From positions 1 to 6,459 of the forward strand of contig WRIA01000030.1 of the NCBI GenBank assembly GCA_009782975.1: 6,459 nt of DNA. Direction: 5' to 3'. The translations under genes were made by a program, and so were the position numbers. The notes beneath the pieces were generated by a model. It did no database searches, was not told the origin of the DNA, and worked only from the letters and a program-made list of their open reading frames with translations. Of the stretch, positions 1-5,519 are shown one piece after another. The DNA comes from Clostridiales bacterium (GTDB taxonomy: Bacteria > Bacillota_B > Dehalobacteriia > UBA4068). Every line of letters begins with the position of its first letter. Position 1 is the stretch's first letter.

Positions 1-366
<366 letters not shown>

Positions 367-392
367 TCATCATCTTGATATAATTAAAAAAT

Positions 393-412
393 GTTTAGAA
401 AGTTAAATATTT
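393..412. repeat. Direct repeat copy A upstream of eno (possible operator)
   Basis: The plus strand reads GTTTAGAAAGTTAAATATTT. A copy with one mismatch lies at 435-454, 42 bp away start to start, which is about four helical turns and would put both copies on the same face of the DNA. The inner GTTAAATATT also occurs in the gap leader. It lies between the likely eno promoter and the eno start, a position suited to a repressor. The bound protein is unknown. Confidence 0.6.
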
Positions 413-414
413 TA

Positions 415-428
415 TTTAGATATCTAAA
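415..428. repeat. 14-bp perfect palindrome TTTAGATATCTAAA
   Basis: TTTAGATATCTAAA equals its own reverse complement and sits between the two 20-nt direct repeats. Its half TTTAG matches the start of each repeat (GTTTAG), so the whole 393-454 stretch looks like a composite of TTTAG half-sites. Such symmetry suits a dimeric DNA-binding protein. It could also be chance in AT-rich DNA, although 14 perfect bases is long for chance. Confidence 0.5.
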
Positions 429-434
429 CTTTTT

Positions 435-454
435 GTTTAGGAAGTTAAATATTT
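435..454. repeat. Direct repeat copy B upstream of eno (possible operator)
   Basis: The plus strand reads GTTTAGGAAGTTAAATATTT, identical to copy A at 393-412 except for G instead of A at position 7. It is followed by GATAG, making ATATTTGAT, a word that also appears twice in the gap leader (5373-5381 and 5408-5416). Its first six bases can pair with CTAAAC at 424-429 across five T residues, giving a small hairpin. Function is inferred only from repetition and location. Confidence 0.6.
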
Positions 455-455
455 G

Positions 456-484
456 ATAGTATTTTGCGCTGCACGTTATGTATA
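456..484 (-). promoter_or_regulatory. Candidate eno promoter (weak)
   Basis: On the minus strand TATACA (479-484) and TACTAT (456-461) are separated by 17 nt, each matching four of six bases of the sigma-70-type -35 and -10 consensus. Transcription would start near 449, inside direct repeat B. An alternative uses TTGCAG (505-510) as the -35 with AT-rich -10-like sequence around 479-490, but the spacing is poor. No choice is convincing. I list it because the 329-nt gap implies a promoter here. Confidence 0.28.
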
Positions 485-547
485 ATTATTTCTACATCTT
501 GTTGCTGCAAATGTGCCCCGCAGGGATACCAAAAAATATATTTGGCG

Positions 548-583
548 GCCGACCGCTTTTACCGCGGCATCGGCAAGTTTTTT
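548..583 (+). terminator. GC-rich hairpin followed by T6 on the plus strand
   Basis: GCCGA plus CCGC (548-556) pair with GCGG (564-567) plus TCGGC (570-574), giving 9 bp with a 2-nt bulge and a 7-nt loop. On the plus strand the stem is followed after three bases by six T residues (578-583), the form of an intrinsic terminator, yet no plus-strand gene lies upstream. On the minus strand the nearest T-run (529-540 region, ATATTTTTT) is about 12 nt beyond the stem, which is too far for a standard terminator of the gap-gpmI transcript. It may limit antisense transcription from the eno control region, or weakly end the gpmI message. Confidence 0.35.
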
Positions 584-655
584 GCAGATTTTCGTCTATA
601 CCGCGCAGAATGGGAAGTTTTGAGCCTGTAGCATAGCAAAGGTCCAGGCGGTGCT

Positions 656-698
656 GAAATCCCAGCCAAATCTAAAATAAAGTTGGCTGGCTGATTTC
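656..698 (-). other. 14-bp hairpin spanning the gpmI stop codon
   Basis: GAAATC (656-661) and CCAGCCAA (662-669) pair with TTGGCTGG (683-690) and GATTTC (693-698). This makes 14 bp with one 2-nt bulge and a 13-nt loop that contains the gpmI TAG. On the minus strand no T-run follows, so it is not a canonical intrinsic terminator. A 3'-end stabilising or processing hairpin for the gap-pgk-tpiA-gpmI message is more likely. The pairing is directly visible; the role is inferred. Confidence 0.55.
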
Positions 699-2252
699 CT
701 GCAGACCGGTCATTATCAGGCTTTTGCCCGTCATCTCCTCCGGTTGCTTCAACTCCAGCAGTTGCAGTATGGTGGGGGCTATATCCTCCAGCTTGCCCTC
801 GGAAAGCTCCAAGTGGCACAGGCTGTTATCAACGATTATAAAAGGCACCCTGCTGGTAGTATGAGAGGTCATGGGCAGGCCGTCCTTATCTTTCATGCGC
901 TCCACATTGCCGTGGTCGGCGGTGATTATCAGCGTACCATTAGCCGCCTCCATAGCCGATACCACCCGGCCCAGGCAAGCGTCAACAAATTCCAGTGCCG
1001 CTACCGTAGCCGCAAAATTTCCGGTATGGCCCACCATATCCGGGTTGGCGTAATTGATAACTATAACGTCATACATCTTGCTTTCTATACGGCTTATCAA
1101 CATATCCGTCATGATGGCGGCATTCATCTCCGGGTGCAGGTCATAGGTCTTGATATTGGGGGAAGGTATCATAGCGCGGTCTTCCTTTACATCTATCTTC
1201 TCCGTACCGCCGCTGAAAAAGAAGGTGATGTGGGCGTATTTTTCCGTTTCCGCTATGCGCAACTGGCGCAGCCCGTTGCGGGAAAGCACGCGTCCCAAAG
1301 TATTAGTGGGTAAATGGGGGGGATGAGCTACCGTCACATTGAACAAGGTGTCGTCATAGCCGGTAAGGGTAACAAAATAGGTTTTGGGCGGGCTTGCGCC
1401 GCGGTCAAAACGCTCGAATATCTTGTCCGTAAAAGCATGGCTCAACTCCCGCGCTCTGTCCGAACGATAATTAAAAAAGATAACGCTGTCGCCGTCTTTT
1501 ATTGGCCCTAAAGGTCGTCCGTTTTCATCCGTAACAACATGGGCCTTGATAAACTCGTCGGTATAGCCCTGCTCGTAGGAAAGGCGTATCGCCTGCTCCG
1601 CGCTTGTCACCGGTATGCCCGCCCCATAGACCATAGCATTATATGCCTGTTGTATGCGCTTAAATTGTCTGTCGCGATCCATGGCGTAAAAGCGCCCTAT
1701 TACAGTGGATATCTTCCCCACTTTAAGGCGGTCAAGCAGCCCTTCCAGGGGCAGGATATATTCCAGAGCAGTCTCGTTATTGGTATCCCTGCCATCGGTA
1801 AAACAATGGATGAACAGCCGTTCCACCTTATACTGCTTGGCCGCTTTGACAAGCGCAAACAGGTGATCTATATGGCTGTGTATGCCGCCGTCCGAAACCA
1901 GGCCCATGATATGCAGTGCCTTGCCCGGCTCTTTTGCGTTGGCGAAGGCCGATTTAAAGGCCGCGTTATGAAAAAAGCTGCCTTCCTCTATCTCGCGGTT
2001 TATATGGGTAAAATCCTGAAAAACCACGCGTCCCGCCCCGATATTCATGTGCCCGACTTCGCTGTCCCCCATCTGACCTTCCGGCAACCCCACATCCAGG
2101 CCGGAAGCGCCCAGTGTAGTATGAGGATACGCTGACCATACCCTGTCAAAGACAGGGGTCTGGGCCGTATCCAGCGCGTCGGCCGGGCCATGCTCCGGCA
2201 TACCCCAGCCATCCAGTATCATAAGCAGCAACGGTTTACCCGCAAATGTCAT
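672..2252 (-). CDS. gpmI: 2,3-bisphosphoglycerate-independent phosphoglycerate mutase
   Basis: Interconverts 3- and 2-phosphoglycerate through a phosphoserine intermediate, using two Mn ions, in the cytosol. The protein is 526 residues, close to the usual ~510. The phosphatase-like part carries LDGWG with metal ligand Asp14 and the nucleophile Ser64 in GQMGDSEVGH. The central transferase part carries His125 in GIHSHIDHL, Arg155-Asp156 in FTDGRDT, Arg187 and Arg193 in GRFYAMDRDR, and Arg262/Arg265 in NYRSDRAR. Lys337 is in ETEKYAH. The C-terminal metal ligands are Asp403 and His407 (NPDMVGH), Asp444-His445 (TADHGN) and His462 (SHTTS), matching known Bacillus iPGM numbering. The start has GAGGT at 2259-2263, 6 nt upstream, and the gap to tpiA is 25 nt, so the genes are co-transcribed. 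A small variation is Asp63 where Asn usually precedes the catalytic Ser. The stop codon lies in the loop of a long hairpin. It is unrelated to the cofactor-dependent GpmA. Confidence 0.98.
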   Translation of the reverse strand: MTFAGKPLLLMILDGWGMPEHGPADALDTAQTPVFDRVWSAYPHTTLGASGLDVGLPEGQMGDSEVGHMNIGAGRVVFQDFTHINREIEEGSFFHNAAFKSAFANAKEPGKALHIMGLVSDGGIHSHIDHLFALVKAAKQYKVERLFIHCFTDGRDTNNETALEYILPLEGLLDRLKVGKISTVIGRFYAMDRDRQFKRIQQAYNAMVYGAGIPVTSAEQAIRLSYEQGYTDEFIKAHVVTDENGRPLGPIKDGDSVIFFNYRSDRARELSHAFTDKIFERFDRGASPPKTYFVTLTGYDDTLFNVTVAHPPHLPTNTLGRVLSRNGLRQLRIAETEKYAHITFFFSGGTEKIDVKEDRAMIPSPNIKTYDLHPEMNAAIMTDMLISRIESKMYDVIVINYANPDMVGHTGNFAATVAALEFVDACLGRVVSAMEAANGTLIITADHGNVERMKDKDGLPMTSHTTSRVPFIIVDNSLCHLELSEGKLEDIAPTILQLLELKQPEEMTGKSLIMTGLQEISQPTLF

Positions 2253-2277
2253 TTTTTTACCTCGTATCTGCCATTTT

Positions 2278-3039
2278 TTATCCGGCAGCGTTTACTATAG
2301 CGGCAAAGCTGGCGGCGGAAAGAGAAGCCCCCCCTACCAAAGCGCCGTCTATATTGGGGCAGGCAAGCAAAGCGCCTATATTATCCGGTTTTACACTGCC
2401 GCCATAAAGTATGCTGACCTTTTGGGCCGCATTTCCCCATATTTCGGCCAAGGAAGCACGTATATGGGCTATGGCATCTTCCGCGTCTTGGGGCGTTGCT
2501 ACCCGGCCCGTGCCGATAGCCCATACCGGCTCATAGGCTATCATTAGGCGGGTAGTGGGCTCTATATCCTTTAGAGAAGCCTGTATATCGTCATGCAAAA
2601 GGGTAAGGGCCAGACCGTTTTCCCGCTCTTGCAGGCTTTCCCCCACACATACTACAGGTATCAAGCCGGCTTTAAGGGCCGCCGCCGCTTTAAGGGCCAC
2701 CACCGGCCCGGTCTCTCCAAAATACCGGCGGCGCTCCGAATGCCCGGCCAGGCAATAAGCGGCCCCCGCATCAGCGGCCTGAAGGGCGGAGATCTCCCCG
2801 GTGTAGGCCCCTTCGTCCTCCCAATGGATATTTTGCGCGCCTATAGCCACCACGCTGCCGCTAAACTGTTTTTGCAATTCGTTAAGCAGCGTGGCCGGTG
2901 GGCAGATTATAACTTGCGCGGAGTTTTCTTTAAGCAGGGGCAAAAGCTTTAGGGCAAAATCCCGCGCCTCGCCCAAGGTCTTATACATCTTCCAATTAGC
3001 CGCCAAGACCTGCTGCCTTACCGTATTTTTTTTTGTCAT
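2278..3039 (-). CDS. tpiA: Triosephosphate isomerase
   Basis: Interconverts dihydroxyacetone phosphate and glyceraldehyde 3-phosphate; a cytosolic dimeric TIM barrel. The 253-residue length is normal. Substrate-binding Asn15 and Lys17 (AANWKM), catalytic electrophile His100 (AGHSERR), catalytic base Glu170 in AYEPVWAIGTG with the mobile loop beginning just after it, and the phosphate-binding YGGSVKPDN and GALVGGASL segments near the C-terminus are all present. Translation starts at ATG 3037-3039 with AGAGGT at 3050-3055, and this Shine-Dalgarno overlaps the pgk stop codon, so coupling with pgk is likely. Codons 2-5 contain a run of nine A residues, a possible slippage site. Isoleucine is encoded by ATA in 13 of 17 cases, ATC in 4 and ATT in none. 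Nothing is missing; identity is secure. Confidence 0.98.
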   Translation of the reverse strand: MTKKNTVRQQVLAANWKMYKTLGEARDFALKLLPLLKENSAQVIICPPATLLNELQKQFSGSVVAIGAQNIHWEDEGAYTGEISALQAADAGAAYCLAGHSERRRYFGETGPVVALKAAAALKAGLIPVVCVGESLQERENGLALTLLHDDIQASLKDIEPTTRLMIAYEPVWAIGTGRVATPQDAEDAIAHIRASLAEIWGNAAQKVSILYGGSVKPDNIGALLACPNIDGALVGGASLSAASFAAIVNAAG

Positions 3040-3049
3040 CTTATTTTCG

Positions 3050-3056
3050 ACCTCTA
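3050..3056 (-). promoter_or_regulatory. tpiA ribosome site merged with the pgk stop codon
   Basis: The minus strand reads TAGAGGT: TAG (3054-3056) ends pgk and AGAGGT (3050-3055) serves as the tpiA Shine-Dalgarno, 10 nt before the tpiA ATG. A ribosome terminating on pgk therefore sits on the tpiA initiation site, which favours termination-reinitiation coupling between the two enzymes. Confidence 0.7.
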
Positions 3057-4241
3057 ATTTATATTTTCTAATGCCGCTACCCCCGGCAGTTTTTTGCCCT
3101 CCAAAAATTTAAGCATGGCCCCGCCGCCGGTGGAGATAAAGCTTATCTTTTCCGCCACCTGCGCCTGATTGACAGCGGCAATGCTGTCTCCGCCGCCCAC
3201 CACGGAATAGGCGCCGCTATCCGCTACCGCCTGTGCCACCGCCATGGTGCCGGCCGCAAAGGGCTCCATCTCAAAAACACCAACCGGCCCGTTCCACACC
3301 ACCGTGCGGGCTTTTGCTATCTCATCCGCAAAGATTTGCCGGGTAGCCGGGCCTATATCCAGGGCCAGCCATCCGGCGGGGATATCCCGCGGCTTCACGG
3401 TCTTATGGGCGGAATCAGCCGTAAACGCTTCCGCCGCCACCACGTCCGCTGGCAAAACCAATTTTGCGGCAGTCTCGCCGCAAAGCAGCTCTTTTATCCA
3501 GGGCAGCCTGTCCTCTTCCACGGCCGAGCCTTGCATATCGCAGCCTTGTGCCGCCAAAAAGGTATTGGCCATGCCGCCGCCTATCAGCAGCTTATCTACC
3601 TTATCCAGCAGGTTTTTTATCATGCCTATCTTATCCGACACCTTGGCTCCGCCAATAACGGCCACCACGGGGCGCTCCTGCCCGTCAAGGGCCTTGCTTA
3701 AGCTGTTCATCTCACTTTCCAGCAGCAAACCGGCATAGGCGGGCAAGTATTCCGCCACCCCCTCGTTGGAAGCGTGAGCGCGATGGGCCATGCCAAAAGC
3801 GTCGTCGACATAAATATCGGCCAGCTTGGCAAGTTGCCCCGCGAAAACGGGATCGTTTTCCTCCTCCTCCTCGTGGAAGCGCAAATTTTCCAGCATAAGT
3901 ATCTGGCCGGGGCATAAGGCCGCTGCCTGCTTTTCCACGGCCGCTCCCAGGCAACCCCCGGCGAACAGCACCGGCCGCCCCAACAACTGGCGCAACAACT
4001 CCGCCACGGGCTTTAAACTGTATTTTTTATCTGCAACGCCCTTGGGACGCCCCAGATGAGAGATGATTATCAGGGCCGCCTCCCGGGAGATAAGGTATTC
4101 TATTGTGGGCAGGGCGGCGCGTACACGGGCATCCTCGGTTATTTTGCCATCCTGCACCTTAACATTGAAATCCACCCGCAGCAGCACGGTTTGCCCCTGC
4201 ACATCCGCGTCACGCACGGTTTTTTTTCTAAATCCGTCCAT
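3054..4241 (-). CDS. pgk: Phosphoglycerate kinase
   Basis: Transfers the acyl phosphate of 1,3-bisphosphoglycerate to ADP, the first ATP-yielding step of glycolysis; a cytosolic monomer. From ATG 4239-4241 the protein is 395 residues, the usual length. The N-terminal substrate domain has RVDFNV (22-27, with Arg22, Asp24 and Asn26), Arg39 and SHLGRPKG starting at 61 (His62, Arg65), then LENLRFHEEEE and DDAFGMAHRAHAS. The C-terminal nucleotide domain has VIGGAKVSDKIG, LIGGGMANTF, WNGPVGVFE, GGGDS (349-353) and STGGGA (370-375). The frame stays open 35 codons further upstream, but that part is intergenic hairpin sequence. The correct start is fixed by AGGAGGAGGA just before ATG and by family length. 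Codons 5-8 contain eight consecutive A residues. It follows gap after 109 nt and precedes tpiA by 14 nt. Confidence 0.98.
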   Translation of the reverse strand: MDGFRKKTVRDADVQGQTVLLRVDFNVKVQDGKITEDARVRAALPTIEYLISREAALIIISHLGRPKGVADKKYSLKPVAELLRQLLGRPVLFAGGCLGAAVEKQAAALCPGQILMLENLRFHEEEEENDPVFAGQLAKLADIYVDDAFGMAHRAHASNEGVAEYLPAYAGLLLESEMNSLSKALDGQERPVVAVIGGAKVSDKIGMIKNLLDKVDKLLIGGGMANTFLAAQGCDMQGSAVEEDRLPWIKELLCGETAAKLVLPADVVAAEAFTADSAHKTVKPRDIPAGWLALDIGPATRQIFADEIAKARTVVWNGPVGVFEMEPFAAGTMAVAQAVADSGAYSVVGGGDSIAAVNQAQVAEKISFISTGGGAMLKFLEGKKLPGVAALENIN

Positions 4242-4243
4242 AT

Positions 4244-4253
4244 TCCTCCTCCT
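4244..4253 (-). promoter_or_regulatory. Strong Shine-Dalgarno deciding the pgk start
   Basis: The minus strand reads AGGAGGAGGA immediately before the ATG at 4239-4241. It rules out the upstream in-frame start at 4346 that would add 35 residues unlike any phosphoglycerate kinase. Confidence 0.85.
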
Positions 4254-4292
4254 GTAAACGATCGATCGCCAGAGCCCTCGCTTCGCGCAAAC

Positions 4293-4304
4293 GCTTGCGC
4301 AAGC
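4293..4304. repeat. 12-bp perfect palindrome in the gap-pgk spacer
   Basis: GCTTGCGCAAGC is its own reverse complement and abuts the 11-bp hairpin at 4305-4335. TTGCGC (4295-4300) can alternatively pair with GCGCAA at 4285-4290, so two mutually exclusive folds are possible. A further palindrome CGATCGATCG lies near 4259-4268. These may shape the message between gap and pgk. Confidence 0.5.
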
Positions 4305-4335
4305 AGGTATTCCCCACCATCGGCGGGGAATACCT
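4305..4335 (-). other. 11-bp hairpin between gap and pgk
   Basis: AGGTATTCCCC (4305-4315) pairs perfectly with GGGGAATACCT (4325-4335) around a 9-nt loop. It starts 15 nt after the gap stop codon. On the minus strand no T-run follows, so it is not a clear terminator; on the plus strand only TTTT follows. Stable hairpins after gap genes often protect or delimit processed gap mRNA, allowing more GAPDH than downstream enzymes; that role is inferred here. It might instead be one copy of a dispersed palindromic repeat. Confidence 0.6.
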
Positions 4336-4350
4336 TTTAAAGACAATTGT

Positions 4351-5355
4351 TTAAAAACGCGCGGCTATATACAGCAACAGATCCACCACACGGCAGCTAT
4401 AGGCCCATTCGTTGTCATACCATAACACCAGCTTGGCTAAGTTATCGCCTATAACCATAGTAGAAAGCGCGTCCACCACGGAGGAGTGGGGGTCGCCGTT
4501 AAAATCCGTGGAGACCAAAGGCAATTCGCACACGGACAGAATACCGGCCAGTTCATTTTTAGCGGCTACGGACAAAGCGGCGTTGATATCCTCCGCAGTG
4601 GCGGTTTTAGCCAGTTCCACCACCAGATCCACCACCGAAACATTTTGGGTGGGCACCCGCATAGCAAAGCCGTTGAGTTTACCCTTAAGCTCCGGCAGCA
4701 CCAAAGACACAGCCTTGGCCGCTCCCGTTGTGGTGGGGATGATGGATGCTCCGGCGCTACGGGCCCGCCGCAGATCCTTATGTTCCTGATCCAAAATACG
4801 CTGGTCATTTGTGTAAGCGTGTACGGTGGTCATCAGGCCCTTTACTATGCCGAATTTGTCGTTTATTACCTTGGCCGCCGGGGCCAGGCAATTTGTGGTG
4901 CAGGAGGCGTTGGAGATTATATTATGCCGCAGAGGATCATAACTGTTTTCGTTTACCCCCATAACTATGGTGATATCCTCGTTTTTGGCTGGGGCGCTGA
5001 TAATTACCTTTTTTGCTCCTGCTCCAAGGTGGGCTTTGGCCTTTTCCGCATCCGTAAACTTGCCGGAAGCCTCTATCACCACATCCACGCCCAAAGCGTT
5101 CCAAGGCAGGTTAGCCGGATCTTTTTCCGCCAGCACCTTAACTATTTTTCCACCCACGGTAAGGTTATCCCCGCCACTTGATATTTCCTCCTTAAGCTGC
5201 CCGTGGGTGCTGTCATATTTAAGCAGATGCGCGTTGGTGGCAGGCCCTGTCAAATCGTTGATCGCCACAATCTCCACACTAGGGTCGTTAAGCGCCGCAC
5301 GGAATACCAGTCTCCCTATGCGGCCAAAGCCGTTTATCGCCGCCTTTACTGCCAT
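4351..5355 (-). CDS. gap: Glyceraldehyde-3-phosphate dehydrogenase, type I
   Basis: Oxidises and phosphorylates glyceraldehyde 3-phosphate to 1,3-bisphosphoglycerate, reducing NAD(P); a cytosolic tetramer. The protein is 334 residues, a normal length. The Rossmann N-terminus has INGFGRIGR (7-15) and Asp34 in INDLT, the acidic residue typical of NAD preference. Catalytic Cys152 is in SNASCTTNC and base His179 in [30 protein letters not shown] and the C-terminal WYDNEW cofactor motif are present. Unusual residues are Gln190-Glu191 ([10 protein letters not shown]) where Leu-Pro is the common pair lining the cofactor site, VPTQNVS for VPTPNVS, and WAYSCR for WGYSNR. The start has AGGAGG at 5363-5368, 7 nt upstream. 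It is the first gene of the glycolytic cluster, behind an AT-rich leader with palindromes and a TATAAT box. The Asp argues for a catabolic NAD enzyme; cofactor use is not proven. Confidence 0.97.
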   Translation of the reverse strand: MAVKAAINGFGRIGRLVFRAALNDPSVEIVAINDLTGPATNAHLLKYDSTHGQLKEEISSGGDNLTVGGKIVKVLAEKDPANLPWNALGVDVVIEASGKFTDAEKAKAHLGAGAKKVIISAPAKNEDITIVMGVNENSYDPLRHNIISNASCTTNCLAPAAKVINDKFGIVKGLMTTVHAYTNDQRILDQEHKDLRRARSAGASIIPTTTGAAKAVSLVLPELKGKLNGFAMRVPTQNVSVVDLVVELAKTATAEDINAALSVAAKNELAGILSVCELPLVSTDFNGDPHSSVVDALSTMVIGDNLAKLVLWYDNEWAYSCRVVDLLLYIAARF

Positions 5356-5383
5356 AGCAAAACCTCCTAATTATATTTGATTT

Positions 5384-5400
5384 GTGTTAATATTTAACAC
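5384..5400. promoter_or_regulatory. 17-nt palindrome, candidate operator 1 in the gap leader
   Basis: GTGTTAA-TAT-TTAACAC has perfect 7-bp arms and lies 29 nt before the gap ATG. The core TTAATATTTAA recurs at 5439-5449, and with one change at 5405-5415. The minus-strand form contains GTTAAATATT, also present twice upstream of eno. TGTTAA half-sites resemble the clostridial Rex consensus, but the arms are separated by 3 rather than 4 bases. The cognate regulator is therefore left open. Confidence 0.6.
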
Positions 5401-5404
5401 TTAT

Positions 5405-5415
5405 TTAATATTTGA
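5405..5415. promoter_or_regulatory. Imperfect copy of the AT-rich motif, candidate operator 2
   Basis: TTAATATTTGA differs from the TTAATATTTAA core of operators 1 and 3 by one base. The overlapping word ATATTTGAT (5408-5416) is repeated at 5373-5381 in this leader and at 449-457 upstream of eno. It is listed because of the recurrence rather than its own symmetry. Confidence 0.4.
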
Positions 5416-5436
5416 TTACAATTAATACTTCCAACT

Positions 5437-5451
5437 TATTAATATTTAATA
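5437..5451. promoter_or_regulatory. 15-nt palindrome, candidate operator 3 in the gap leader
   Basis: TATTAA-TAT-TTAATA has perfect 6-bp arms and the same TTAATATTTAA core as the 17-nt palindrome at 5384-5400. It lies downstream of the predicted transcription start, in the untranslated leader, where a bound protein could act as a roadblock. Confidence 0.5.
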
Positions 5452-5455
5452 CCTG

Positions 5456-5466
5456 TTAAATATTCG
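5456..5466. promoter_or_regulatory. Partial motif copy overlapping the likely gap start site
   Basis: TTAAATATTCG matches nine of eleven bases of TTAAATATTAA, the inverse form of the leader core. With the preceding G it gives an exact GTTAAATATT (5455-5464), as in both eno repeats. It sits at the transcription start expected from the TATAAT box at 5470-5475. Confidence 0.4.
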
Positions 5467-5469
5467 TTT

Positions 5470-5498
5470 ATTATACTTGGTCATTCTATACCAAAGGG
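5470..5498 (-). promoter_or_regulatory. Probable gap promoter with consensus -10 and poor -35
   Basis: The minus strand has a perfect TATAAT at 5470-5475, predicting transcription from about 5463 and a leader of roughly 108 nt. The hexamer 17 nt upstream (5493-5498) reads CCCTTT, which does not resemble TTGACA, and there is no TG extension. An activator or a weak basal promoter is therefore possible. The dyad at 5477-5494 occupies the spacer. No -24/-12 GG/GC sigma-54 pattern was seen despite the neighbouring rpoN. Confidence 0.5.
5477..5494. promoter_or_regulatory. TTGGT-N8-ACCAA dyad within the gap promoter
   Basis: TTGGT (5477-5481) and ACCAA (5490-5494) form a perfect 5-bp inverted repeat around 8 bases, lying in the -35/-10 spacer of the predicted gap promoter. 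The placement suits a transcription factor that modulates this promoter. The arms are short, so chance is a real alternative. Confidence 0.3.
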
Positions 5499-5519
5499 GC
5501 AAATCCTTTATTTTATCGC

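Noticed and set aside
559..819. 86-codon minus-strand frame overlapping the 3' end of gpmI
   Set aside because: Mostly a shifted frame of gpmI that runs into the spacer; no ribosome site and no recognisable protein.
744..1313. Long open frame on the plus strand, antisense to gpmI
   Set aside because: The minus frame encodes an intact phosphoglycerate mutase with all catalytic residues; the plus frame gives no recognisable motif and arises from codon bias.
1539..2135. 198-codon open frame on the plus strand, antisense to gpmI
   Set aside because: Same reason: overlaps conserved gpmI coding sequence, with no supporting ribosome site or protein motif.
4306..4334. Resemblance of the gap-pgk hairpin to a type I-E CRISPR repeat (GTATTCCCC and GGGGAATAC words)
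   Set aside because: Only one copy is present, there are no spacers or cas genes, and the arms are fully symmetric, unlike a typical array repeat.
4242..4346. 35-codon N-terminal extension of pgk
   Set aside because: It is composed of the intergenic hairpin and palindrome; the strong Shine-Dalgarno and normal family length place the start at 4241.
4486..5181. 231-codon open frame on the plus strand, antisense to gap
   Set aside because: Overlaps conserved gap coding sequence; low-complexity translation unlike any family I recognise.
5384..5400. A Rex operator in the gap leader
   Set aside because: The TGTTAA half-sites fit, but the arms are 3 bases apart instead of the 4 of the Rex consensus, so I do not assign the regulator.
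5356..5519. Sigma-54 (-24/-12) promoter before gap
   Set aside because: No GG...GC pair with the required 10-bp spacing matching TGGCAC-N5-TTGC was found; a TATAAT box is present instead.
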